From assembly GCA_017590115.1 (NCBI GenBank), contig JAGGNK010006448.1:3145987-3209986 (forward strand): DNA of 64,000 nucleotides, given 5' to 3'. Of the stretch, positions 40,501 to 52,500 are shown in pieces. Made by a program: the position numbers and the translations under genes. Positions within the stretch are counted from its first letter, which is position 1, and every line of letters begins with the position of its first letter. Under the pieces are notes generated by a model that saw nothing but the letters and a program-made list of their open reading frames with translations, was not told the origin of the DNA and did no database searches. Source of the stretch: Montifringilla adamsi (taxonomy: Eukaryota; Chordata; Aves; Passeriformes; Passeridae).

Positions 40501-43500
40501 CAGTCTTATCATTTATTACCTTCAAAACTCACATTCTTTTTTTTATTTAATAAAATTCCTCAAGATAGCTATGTCTCTGTTTTGATTTCTCATTATAGGA
40601 GAAGGCCAAACTATAATAATTCCTTCTTTCTGAGTTCTATAAAACTCAGTTTAGGTTTTGGAGGGTTTGTTTCATATTTTAGCAAGTATATATTGAAGCT
40701 AAAATGGCTAAAGAATGGTAAAACAATCATTGCATCACATGTCATTTTTCAGTATACATTAATCTTTCCACTCTATTTTCAAACAATTTTTTTAAAATTA
40801 AATGTTCTATCAAAATGGTTTCTATGAGAACTGCTACTCTTCTGTCAATTAAGTCCTGTACATAAATGTACTAATGAAACTGTGCAAGTGAGACAGGAAT
40901 AGTAACTATTTTAAGCACGATGTACACTGTGAAGCTATTTTTGACATCGCACATTGTATACATTTAGTTATCCTTGACTAAAAATGGGGAAAAAAAATTT
41001 CTATTTTCACTGTTCATGCAAACATATTGCTTACACTAGTGAATAATCTGAGTAAAACCAGAAACAAATTGCTCTATCAGTACATCATCCTACAGCCAAA
41101 TTTCTTGTGATTATAAAACCTTTATTACACATTCCTCCTACGGTCCAAAAACACCTACAAGCAGATGAAAATGAAACTTCTGCTGAATTGATTCCCACAT
41201 ATGCTCTGTCTATTCCTGATGTTTATGAATGTCCACGACTTCTAGAAAGGAATCCTCCATTTTTCTTCTGACTTTCATGCAATTCTTTCACCGTGCTGAT
41301 TCAACAACATCATTTTTGTCAAGCATAGGTTGGGAAAGGGGTTTGAAAGAAGGACATAGGCAGTCTCTGGTTCTGCTCCAGATACAACCTTTTATAGCTT
41401 TAGGTTAGTTCCAAATGTACACAAGGAGAAACATTGAAATTATTTCATACTACTGACATTCAGATGCAGAAGTCAGTTATAAAAATGGGAGCTGACCTGT
41501 AATTTGCCTAAGCTCTTTGAAAATTTACCTAATATCCTTATAAGTGAGTTATAGCCCCTGACTGTTAGACAAGGGACCCCTCCAATCATTCTTTCTTCTG
41601 TTTCATGCTTTCAAACAGGTATGCAAAACTGACCCAGTGGTTGACTTGCCTTAAACATCTGAATGATTTTCCTGAAAACAAAAAATCTTCAACTAAATAA
41701 ATTCTTTCCCAATTTCATGCACTTCTGTGCTGGCAAATAGCAACAGGGCAGATCTGGAATTTACATAGGACTTCAAAGGGGTAGGCAGTCAGGCTGCAGG
41801 AGAAATAAGTATGTCCAAATTGAAGGCAAATTTATGGCCTGAGATAAATATATATATTTGTATGATGTTGTCCACAAGCTTTGTGATCTGGTATACCTGA
41901 GGGCAGAACATGACCCTGAATTTTAAGCAGTCCTCAGCTGTATGCTTCTTGAATATCTTCTTGTCCTGTATCATCTTATTTTTGCTTAGCTTCTTCCTGG
42001 GGGGGAAAACTGTATTTTATTTGTTAGAATAATGCAATGTTAGGTTTTTCAGCAGAATTGTAATTCAGTGCCATTTTGAAAACATGAGCATGAGGTATGG
42101 CTTCTGCTCTCTATCTCAACAGCTCATCTGCCTGGAACAGAACAGTTGTGGTACAAGCAACTTCGGGAAGCAGAGCTTCAAGGCAGTGGTGTCTTTTGCA
42201 GTGACTTATCTAAAATACAGCTGGGCATGGCCCTACTCAACATTTGGTTCCTCTCTGATTCTTTAAAGAAAGAAAGAAAAGTGAAGTGGGAAATACTGGT
42301 CCAGCCCTTGCAACAGAATTGTGTGAGGAAGGTAAGCCTGCTAGAAATGGATAATGTTGTTTATGAATTTTTATAGGAAAAAATCTTCAGACTTCTGTCT
42401 GTCCCACCTGCTTAAAAACATCATTAGGACATGCTTCTCCTTATGCTTATGAGAAGCATGGATAAACCAGCATAGAACCTGCCACTATACTACCACATCT
42501 TAGAATTAATGCTTCTGTAATAGTGCCATGAAAATCTCCAGCTCCTCTATTTGCGGGAAGATCCAGTGCACCAGAGGCCCACATGTGAGCCATATAGCTG
42601 AAGTTAAGGTGCCACTGCACACCAAAAAGAACACACACAGACAATGGACAAAGGATCAAAATATCCAGTTAACAAGAAGGAAAACATTTCTCATATACCA
42701 GTGTGGCTGTTTTGATTTTTCACTACTGCATTAGTAATGCTGATATCAGTGCTAATCAACTTGTAATTTTACAAATGAAATGTTATAAACCTCCATAATG
42801 AACTATACACAGCATATACACTATACACTCTGCTAAAAGAGCCTTTTTATCATTGTAAATCAGTGCGAAATCTGTCCAGCTTGTGTCTCAGCTTTGCTTT
42901 CCTTACCCTTCCACACACCCTTGCTTCACCTGGACTCTTCCCTCAACAACAACATCACTCTCTCCTATCCCAACTTCCTGGGCCAACTTTCATCCCCTCT
43001 GAAGAAGCTGAAATTCTTACCACCCCTACAATCTTTATTACCCAACTTTTCTAAGCCATATTCTGTTCTTAGAGGATTTGAGCCCTGTAAATCTTTGCAA
43101 CAATTGGACAAAGGAACCTCAAAGTCTTGCTTTCCTTCCTGATCCTTCCTCTCCCAATGCTAGTCTGTAGGCAACATGAATCTCAGCAGTACTGAGAGTG
43201 GGAGTTGTCTCCTTTGCTCAGAATCATGGTTTCAATTCTCAAGGTCCTTGCTGCAAGACTCTGCAGCAAACAGTTGCTCTACTAGACCTCCACCGTGGTT
43301 GGACCTTTTGTTTTTGAAATGTTTATCTGCATGGCTCCTTGGCATCTGTTATGTGGCTGGCAATCTCTAACTGGTTTTATTTTCCTCCTTTTTCAAGGTA
43401 ATAACAAATTAAAGTCAGCTCTGTTAGAATAACAGACATTTTGGACACAGAGACAAGAGACAACTCTTGACAAATTTTAAATTTCTGCTTTAACACATGG

Positions 43501-44242
43501 TGGTTTTAGATCAATGAAGACATCATCCAAATGGTGGGCTGTCACGAAGTATTTTTCTTTATGTTCATTTCCAGATGTAAATCACTGGGTGGCAATTGAC
43601 ACCAAGGAATTGAAAGAAGAGTCTGTTTAGCTGTCAGCTTGATGCATCTGGCTGGCTGTGTGGTTATAATGGTATCACAGTGTCTTGGGGAACTACTGAA
43701 TCACCCTATAACAGAAGGTTGTCTACTTCTCTTGTGTGCAAAGTAATAAAGCAGTATACAGAAGAAAATATTAGACAGCTATACTCCTTAGGCCAATTTG
43801 TCTCACAGCTGTACTACAGTAAATCAGAAATAATTCCTCAAACCTCTGCAGAGCTATTCCAGATTTATGTTTGCAGAGCTAAGAGCATAATCTAGCTCTT
43901 TCCATCTCATTCTATCATTTCACATAGCCAATACTGAAATAGTGACTATATGCAGAAGTTTTTGAAAAAATATCTGTTGTAAAATAACTTTTATTTTCAT
44001 ATTATTTTTAACACCCAAAGCTAAAATATAATGGAATAGATATACTGGCCACTTTTGAACTCCTTGCTGGCTGTGTATGAGATATATGTAAACGTTCTTC
44101 ATGCATTTGACTCGTACCTTAAGCAATGGTCTCCCTACTGGTATCTAACCTGCCACTGTGCACACTCTGTGCATTTTCAGAAGTAACATTGGCTCTTTCT
44201 TTCTTTTTCCTCTGGGTTTCCCACAGAAAGGCTATCAGAGGG

Positions 44243-44275
44243 AAAAAAAAAAAAAAAAAAAAACCAAAAAAAAAC
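44243..44275 (+). repeat. Poly(A) tract (22 + 9)
   Basis: Twenty-two consecutive A residues, then CC, then nine A residues. No AATAAA signal lies in the 30 bases before it, so it is better read as a simple repeat than as a retrocopy tail. Confidence 0.9.
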
Positions 44276-44762
44276 CCAGTTAGTATTAAAAGCATTGCCC
44301 TTTCCAGTTCTTCCCCACTTGGGCATGAGCTCGGTCAGCTCTTCTGGCCTTTCCAGAGAGCCAATGTACTACACAGGACCTTTTCCAAAAGTTATATAAG
44401 ATAGCTATGGTCCCTGGAAATCTGCTAGAAAAGTCTAACCTGTGCTCTAATATGACAAATTTTAGAAGAAAGAACAACTTCTAAATGTTACCTGAAATTA
44501 CTATTGATTTTATCTAAACCTAAACACAAAAATTTGAAATTTGTTTCAGGACAGTGTATAGTGTGTGGTAGGAGAAAAAAAAAAAAGCCTGTTTTCTAGT
44601 TCAGATCATTGCACTGCAACCACAACAAGCTAATTTTAGTGCATGCCTTTGTACCTCGTATCCCACTAAGACAGCAATCCTAATAGCTGTCACTGCCATA
44701 GATGCACCAGAGTCACAGAGATGCTTTATTTTCCAATTATTTTTCCATCAAGATTTAGCTGC

Positions 44763-44778
44763 TTTTTTTTTTTTTTTT
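44763..44778 (+). repeat. Poly(T) tract (16)
   Basis: Sixteen consecutive T residues, a simple homopolymer. Confidence 0.9.
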
Positions 44779-44971
44779 AATAACTATTGTAGGTGAAGAT
44801 AATTTAGACTGAACACTGACAGCAGAAGATAATTGTATGTCTGTGGGTGAGTGGGTGATCATCTGAAAGTGAACTTTTGAACTCATAAGCAAGCATGAGC
44901 TGTGAGTGTGCAGCCTGCTAGCTGCAAATGTATGGGTTGACTAAATTTTGATAATACTGGGACTAAATAAC

Positions 44972-45476
44972 TGTGGCATGTCCTGGTTCCTCCAATTAAT
45001 AACAAGATGTAAGACAGAACCACCAATTAGGAGCTGATCGTGTGTTTGCTTCTGCACATTGACTATTTAGATGGGGAAATCTGGGAGCTGCAAAAGAAGG
45101 CGGTGAAGATCACGACTGGAGAAAAGATCCTGGAAGTTGCAGAAGACCCTGGAGATCAGATCACTGCCTGGTGACAAGTGCTGGGGGATGAGCAGACACT
45201 CTGGACCAGAAACCTCTCACATCTGAGACTGGTACCTGTGAGCAGTGGCACAGCATCATCTGCCTGGGCTTTCTGCCTGTCCTTCCCTGGCCAGCAAAAA
45301 CATCTCCCTGTGCGGAGGGACACCAAGACCTGGGGAACACGGTGCTGGTGGGGAGGGAGAGGATGAGTGTGTGAGGAAATAAGGCAGAGCAAAAGCTTAA
45401 ATCTCAGAGGTTCTTAAATAAACCCCAATGTCCAGATCCACCATGCATTGTTGTTTGCTCCATCTCACCTGTGACA
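44972..45476 (+). mobile_element. Probable solo LTR (ERVK/ERV1-like)
   Basis: The block begins TGTGGCATGTCCTGG and ends CACCTGTGACA, the TG...CA form of an LTR. It is clearly GC-richer than the flanks. AATAAA at 45417-45422 lies about 55 bases before the right end, as expected for a short R/U5. Several CpG sites remain (for example in GGCGGTGAAGATCACGACTGG-like sequence near 45100), hinting at a formerly CpG-rich U3. There is no internal viral gene on either side. The style differs from the two ERVL-type LTRs in this window. I cannot name the family and see no clear target duplication. Confidence 0.55.
45417..45422 (+). promoter_or_regulatory. AATAAA polyadenylation signal in LTR
   Basis: A canonical AATAAA near the right end of the probable LTR at 44972-45476. 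It is one of the reasons for calling that block an LTR on the plus strand. Confidence 0.45.
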
Positions 45477-48347
45477 ATTTAAGACGTAACTTGTACAACT
45501 GTATAATCCGATCCCCGCCAACCTGCATGGCCATGCATGCAAAACGCAGCAGATGTATTCACAACAGAAGACCATGCTTCTTGTGCAGTGATCAATGACT
45601 CACCAGCAGTGTAGTGTTCTAAATTTAGTTCTGCGCCCTACTGAGGAGTTACTCTGACAATTTACCATGGTGATGCCACCCTTATGAGCTTATTATCACT
45701 GTGTTTATCTTCTCCCTCTTATTGCTGCTGGAAAATAGGCGCAAATACGCTACCATTGCCACCTCTTTTTCTTTAAAATTATTACTTCTAAATTGCACAG
45801 AAAGAATGGAAGGAGACAAACTGAACAAAGATCACTTAATCTTGTTAAACGTGGCAAGAAATCACATTTGTGTCAGAGTGGAGCAACAAAAAAAAAAAAA
45901 AAAAAAAAAAAAGACACATCCCAATACCAACTCCTGTAATTCCACTGCTGAATTATTTTCAAACACGGTAAATCAAATTTAATACCAATATGTCTGTATG
46001 TGAAAGATCAGTCACACTGAGAAAACAAGAAAATTGTACAGACTTATGTGAGCTGTATTTGAAGTGAGTCTTGTTTATAATGAAGTCATCCTTGTTTGCT
46101 TGGGTTTTTAAAAATAATTTAAGAAAGGAGCTGAAAACACAAGTTATTAATAAATATTTTCATGTAATTAGTCTGTGGAAGTACAAATTTCTGTAGAAAT
46201 ACTGGAAGCTCATTTAAATGCTCAAAGAGGCATTTGAAAAAAAATGAGCAAAACACCACAGAAAAGTCTGCATAATGTTAGTCATGTTAGTAAGTAACTC
46301 AAAATGGCTGATGCCCTTTTTCAGACTTTTATCATAAAGCATGGGCTGCCATTAAACTAGAGTCTGTTTTCTCATAAAGGAGGTACAAATATCCACTAAT
46401 ACCGGTAGTGCTTATTGAATTTCCTTCTGCAAGTATGACATGATGCAGCCAGCACAGGAGATGCTAAAAAAAACAAAGACAAGTGAGGTCACAAAAACTG
46501 AACCGATGTCAAATATCATTTCCGCACCTCATCTGCTCTCCAAACAAACTGCTACTGCTTTTCTTTAAATCAGTACCTACCCACTGGCTGTTATCATTTC
46601 TCTATCAGCTCCTGTCCAGGCACACAGCTTAGCTCTGTCAAGATAATCTGGATGTCTTCAGGCTGCCTTGATGTTTTCATCTGTCTGAATCCAGTGGTGA
46701 AACTCACAATCTCTATGGGTTGTAGAGCCATTTTCTGCTTCAGTTCTAGCCTTCTCCTTTTAGCTTCCCTTTTCTGGTTTTCCTATATATAAATCTTGTG
46801 TAATTATTTCAGGATTAGTTCCCCTTGGTTCAAGCAACTCGACAAAATTGGGCATTTATATATTTGTCCATCTGCCTTGTTGTTTGAAAATTTCTCTTGA
46901 ACAACATCCTCTCTACTGGTAGCAGTTTTTATTATTCCTGACTTCTTAGCTAATGTTACGTTATACTCATTTTTTACAGTAGGTACTTAAATATTCTGGA
47001 CATTTTGTGGTTTAGCTAAATAAAATAAGCCTACACAGCTTAAGGATTCAGCCTGCACCACTGGCCTCATCTTTTTCTTTTCCATATAAATCAGCTTATT
47101 TCTTTCTAAGCACTCCCAAAAGCTTATTTAAATGTGCCAAAGTACTCACTGTTTATAAAATACATCTCTTCGGATTGGTGTATGGACAGAGAGAAAACCA
47201 TTGCTGCTCACTGGAGTGAAGTGTGAAATTGTGGATGGTTGTACTATACAATCACAGGGTAAGACCCTTTCTTAAAGAAGGTAAAAGTATTTCAGATGAA
47301 AGCAATTTTATAAAAGAGACTAAAATCCATAGGTGGGCCAGTTTTGTGAAATCCAGAGGACTGGATTCAAAGGCACTGGAGTGTTTAGGGCTTTTTTTCC
47401 CCCCCTTATCAGAAAACTCTTCTAGAGACAACCTCAACAGCAAGAAATTAAACCATTTGGAGCATGACGAAGCAAGTCAGGAAATGTGATTAAGGATAGA
47501 CACATCATGGAATATATGAAATATCAGGAATATTACAGGTATGCCAGGGAAGTGGGTTGAGAGGGCAGGCATTAGCCATGTCAGACAACATTCAAGGGCT
47601 GAATTTCTCTGTGCATGGCTGGAAAGGTTGGGAAGGGAAGATAGATAACAGCAGCAGGATGAATCCATCAAACTGATCACTTAGAGACTGCAGTCCTTTG
47701 AAAAAGAGAGATGGATCCTGACACAAGACCAGCAAGACCCAGGGTACCCATAGCCAAGAGGAATAGTATTAAACTTAGTTATTTCCCAGGATTTAGTATA
47801 GTCTAGGACTGCTGTTTTCCTTTTTACTATCTGCAAACAGCTTTTCTGTATTTAATTTCTAAGATGCAATTTTCCAGCAGCTGCCAGTTTATTAGATTTC
47901 TGGCATGTATGGTTGTTAAAATGTATAAATAATTTGGGACCTGCTAACCTGCCATTCCTGCTGGGGTCAGTTTTCATTCTGTGTGGTAATATCTGCAATT
48001 ATTTGTGCACTTTTTTTTCCTGGCAAGTTTTCAAACACCAGTAGCTGGTGAGCAGAAAAAGATAGCTTTTACTCTGTAAAGAATTATAAGCAGAAATATG
48101 CAGAGATTAGCTCTAGGATGTCTACTACATTACCAACACCCTCAGAGCGAGCTATGACAACAAGGAAGTCTCATTTGGAAAACAATCCAGGATAAAGGAA
48201 CAGAAAGGAATATATTGATATGTAATGTCATTACATTTCTGAGGGGTGTGAGCTTTTAATTAGGGAGGCTAGAACTATTCAAAATGACCTACGGTAGTTT
48301 TGCTTTTTATTGGTTTCTCTGTCCTGATAGGCCATCCAGCTCATCAC
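45477..48347. other. Non-coding stretch, no gene seen
   Basis: AT-rich sequence with a 25-base A tract at 45888-45912 and no assignable gene. An open frame of 88 codons on the plus strand near 47223-47489 has no recognisable domain and is likely chance. Confidence 0.5.
45888..45912 (+). repeat. Poly(A) tract (25)
   Basis: Twenty-five consecutive A residues. There is no polyadenylation signal just upstream and I could not recognise the preceding sequence as a retrocopy. Confidence 0.9.
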
Positions 48348-48630
48348 CTCATTGGTTTTTTTGTTGCTGACGCATTTGATTTTTGGAGAGGCTTAAAGTT
48401 CATTACATTTTCTTCCTTAAAACAGAGAATCACGCAGAGATCACAACTGTCCCTTAGTCTTTCAAAGGGGACAGTTATTAGGTGCACTGTGATGCGGATA
48501 GTCTCCCCTGTAATCACATAAAAATCCCAAACGTAGAGGTTCACATAGTGTCCATCATCAGATGGATGAGATGGGTGATTACTGCTGGAAAGCAGGAGCA
48601 GGTAAGCCAGCTGCCACATGTGATGAAGAC
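48344..48630 (-). CDS. Candidate coding exon, protein unrecognised
   Basis: This is the only place in the window that looks like a real exon, and the call is tentative. Read on the minus strand, a pyrimidine-rich TTTTTCCTTCTAG ends at 48631, a good splice acceptor. The frame then stays open for over 90 codons. An ATG at 48619 would start a hydrophobic leader-like MWQLAYLLLL, so a first exon of a secreted or membrane protein is also possible. The body contains VNLYVWDFYVITGETIRI, alternating hydrophobic and polar residues like beta strands, and a CDLCVILC cysteine cluster. Codon choice (GTG, CTC, ATC, GTC, CCC, TGC) looks more coding-like than the flanks. The 3' limit is unclear: a weak donor GAG|GTGATG lies at 48347/48346, just before a TGA stop. 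I do not recognise the family. It may still be a chance frame. Confidence 0.3.
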
Positions 48631-48960
48631 CTAGAAGGAAAAATCCTGTTCAAGGTGTTTGACTTCTTTTGACTCTAGGAATTTATTTGCTAGTGTATAC
48701 TGCCTTTGACAAATCCCCAGTGCAACTCATTTCACCACACCTCAGGAACCATTGCATAAACAGTAATAGACTGTAGTTAAATATTGTTCATTTTCCATGA
48801 GAAGACTGAAGACTGATCCCCAGAAGAGTGAGGATGTATAGGTGGAGCAGATATTGGGTAGGTATGAGTGCACAACTGCCTAAAGAAAAGTAAAAGCCTG
48901 CATTTAAAATCTCTTCTAGTATCTCAGATGAGTTTCAGGGTGCATAGGATTAAAGCCATC

Positions 48961-48974
48961 ATATATATATATAT
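48961..48974. repeat. (AT)7 microsatellite
   Basis: Seven perfect AT dinucleotides, a simple repeat with no gene adjacent. Confidence 0.88.
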
Positions 48975-49377
48975 AAATTATTTTTTAGGCTGCAAATTGC
49001 TGATTGGATCATTTTAACAAAAGAAATTAAATGACCCTCATAGATGCAGTGTTAGAGTGCATAAACTGTTTGCATCTTACTTTATCTTTCCCTTTATGTA
49101 ATAGTTTTGTTTCTTATTCCTGCTGCTAAATCTGACCTTGAAGCTGGAAGTGATGATCTCTGTAGGTGTGTTGATCAGAGCACATTCCTGGGATCCTGTG
49201 CTCATAACATGCAGCAGGACGTGAAGGATGTCTTCCTTTTAATACCAAACTGTTGTGTTGTTTAGTACACTGTTTGCATGTAATCTGAAGGAAGAAGGTG
49301 TGTGAAATTTATTAAATCAAGGCCTTTAAATTGTAGGTTTTTATTTTGTCTCACACCACCTGAGGACAGAAACACTT

Positions 49378-49560
49378 TGTACTAGCAAAACAGGGTTAGA
49401 TTGTCCCACGAGTTGCTGGACATCTGCATTCAGCATGAGCACCAGCACCTGATTTCCTGTGGTGATGCTAGGAGCATCCTGAATCTACGCCAAAAAAGAC
49501 TGAAGATTGAGCCTTATGTCATGGCTGAGATGAAAAGCCAAAGTTCCCATAGTGTCTCAG

Positions 49561-49591
<31 letters not shown>

Positions 49592-49595
49592 TACT
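49378..49595 (+). mobile_element. Possible short retroposed sequence with A tail
   Basis: About 177 bases of non-repetitive sequence (49384-49560) end in 29 uninterrupted A residues (49561-49589). The unit is flanked by the 6-bp direct repeat TGTACT at 49378-49383 and 49590-49595. A tail plus flanking duplication is the signature of an RNA copied back into DNA. The body has an open frame running into the tail but matches no gene I recognise, and no AATAAA is seen before the tail. A 6-bp repeat can occur by chance in this distance, so the call is weak. Confidence 0.3.
49561..49589 (+). repeat. Poly(A) tract (29)
   Basis: Twenty-nine consecutive A residues, the longest homopolymer in the window. 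Confidence 0.93.
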
Positions 49596-52500
49596 TCGAA
49601 ATTAACTTGGAAACTTTAACCAGCACTTTTTCCTTTGGGGTTTGCTTGCCCACACAGGACCAATGATGGCAGCTACCATAGCACACATCCCCTCTGTTGT
49701 CCCGTCATTAACTGACTTCTTTGCTGCTCAGGTGTCTTTTCTTCCCATCTCCCTGTTCCTAAGCTGAATGGGAGATTCATCAAGTAAATGAGCCTTTTAG
49801 TTACAATGACAATAACGAGGGGAAAAAAAGGTGTTAGAGTTGGAGCCAGTAAAAATGCGTACACACTGCACATCAATGAATTAATTCTTTTCTTTAGAGT
49901 CTACAGAGTCAATTTTCTTCAGGCTTCACATTACAGAGCAGGCAGCAAAATGGTGTCAAGTGTGCCCTCATTTCCCTTTCTTAATACCACACCATGTCAC
50001 CAACAATTGTGAATAGGTGTGGAGGAGATGAACTCCCATTTAATCCCTCCAGAAGCACATATATAAACCTCTAACCACCTGCTCCCTCAGCAAATAGTTA
50101 CACTACATGAAATGCCAGCAGAGCTTAAAACAGTGGGAGCAAGTGAGCACTTCCATCAAAATGCTCTGCAGTGAAATAGCTGGTGATGATGAAAGTTAAA
50201 TTTCTGGGGCTAGGCAAATAGTTTCTGGATATCTGCAGATTTTTCACAATGGCTCAATTGATTTTGAGTTTGGGGCACTAGTAAATCACAAAAAATCAAT
50301 TGTGGCAATCTGTGCAAAATGAAGTTGGTTTGAATGAACAGCTCTATGTTAGTATAAATGCATCCATATTGCATATTTGGATTAAATGAGCACCATTTCT
50401 CAGAAAGCATGTGAAATGAGAACACTAATATAGAAAATTTTTCAATGTGAATTTCAAAACTGTGGATAGAAAAAGCTTTAATGCTCCCACACAGTTCTGT
50501 GGTGAGTTGTAAAGTCTATGTGTCAAAGTGGCAGCATTTACATGTTCTTCCTGCATGTGAACTCAGCCGCAGCACAAGTAGTCCTATGACTTTTGGCGGC
50601 TGTGTGGGCTGGGTGCAGGATGTTGTAGGAGGGACCAATTTCCACCTGCAGGATTCCTGGGAGGCACTTGCTCAGTGGACACATTGTGCAAATAGAGTAG
50701 TGAAGAAAAATTTTTGCTCATTCTGCCACTCCTACAGGGAAAATTAATGCCTACCATTTGTTCTGCTCTTTCTTCCATGATGCACAGTAAGACCAGCCAC
50801 CCAAGCTCCAGCAGAAGGTCAGCAGGGGATGGTCCCTGCAGGAGGACTGTGGCTTTGGCCCTGCTAAGTCCTCTCAGCTCTATCTGTCCCAGCTCTCAGA
50901 GCTTATGCTACTGTGCCCACGGGCTGAAAGTGACACAGGGCTCCCATCAGCATCTTGAAGGCAGTGCTGGGCATCTGGAGCTGGTATCTCCAACACCTGA
51001 GGTTGTGAAGGCACTACAGCTGACATTTGTACACTGAGGCTGCTGCTAAGAACTGCTTCCAGCTGGGCTTTGGGATGTGTTTGCCACACAAATACACACT
51101 CATATACACACACAGAGTGTTCTCAGTCTCTGACCCATATTCAGCCTCTTGGCACTACCCTGGGACCCTGCAAAACATGGTACTGGAGCAGAGAGGGGTT
51201 CTCAGCCCCCAGCTGGGAGACAGCAACATGAAGCCTAAGGAAAACAGTGAGCTATTTCAAGTATTAACTAGAGACTAGCTTGTGAAATGTTTGCCCTTTC
51301 TGTAGCTACTTAGTACTACTGCTGGTGGACATTACTTTTTGTGCACAGCAGGAATGTAACCTTCCCTTTCCTCACCATATCAGCTCATCCTTCTTTGTTC
51401 CTGATTAAGTTTCAATATTAGACCTGGTGAAAAAGAAGATGATCTGTTTTAAGTTACCAGTTACAAATTAATCTACAAATGCAGAATAGAAACACAAAAT
51501 GTGAGGGTAGGAGGGAAAAGAAGAGGAAAGGACCCTAAAGAAAACCTGTACAAAGAAAGCTTGTGCTGAATGATATCACGCAAAAGCAAAATAAAAAAAT
51601 CATTGTTGCAGTGGCACAGGAAATAAAAAGCAATAATTGAATTTAGAAACTTTTTAGTAGATCACACTCCTATTTATAAACATTGCTGGCCAGAGCTGTG
51701 CAAGTCTGCAGCCAGAATTAGGTTATGCCCCTGCAGGAGGATGTCTGACGGCAGCACAGAAACAGACTCACACTTGCTGTACCCTTCCACTCTATTTCCA
51801 TACTTTTTCAGGCATCATCACAACCTGCCCAGACTGCCAGAGACCCTGAATTATATGAAGACTGGCGTCCCAGTTACTGCATGGCATGGTAGCCAACACA
51901 GCAAAACTAATCTGGGATCCTCAGCACAAAACTCTAACATCTTATCTATGGAGCTGCATTGCCTTCATGCTCTTAGAGTGCTGAGGGTATGACTTTATGC
52001 TCATAATGTAAGCAAGAACCATTGTATCACATGAATTAAGATTTTCTCAATATTCAGATGCAGTTTATTCCCACTGAGAGGAACAAGAGGCAAATCACAT
52101 AGACTTTTCCCTTGAAAAAAGGCTTTTTCTGAAAGATCATTTGAACTGGAAGTAGTTTCCTTTGGACAAAAATTATCTAAATGGCTAACTTGCTGTCACT
52201 TTGTTTGTTTAAGAGAACGACATTGGCCCAGGAAGCCAAATAAGTGCTTGGGAACAGAGTACAAAAATATCTCAGAGAAACACTGGCTCAGTTTAACTGC
52301 TGTTGTAAAAGGGTGTGAGACTGTTGAGCCCAGCTGAGCTGTAGTTCCTTACGAGAGCTGTAGATTTGGGCTAATGTTTCAGGCCATGAAGATGGTTCAC
52401 TGCATTGTAAAACCCATCCTTATTTTAATATGAGTGCAATAGCTTTAATTTATCCCAGATGTCATCAAATGGTGGGACCAGCACTTTTGCTACTTTGGTA

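Larger units (their letters stand above)
35141..44971. other. Non-coding stretch, no gene seen
   Basis: Nearly 10 kb of AT-rich sequence. A possible CR1 tail lies at 37500-37560 and an A tract at 44243-44275. No exon, RNA gene or other repeat could be assigned. Frames of 60-115 codons are present on both strands and look like chance. Confidence 0.55.
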
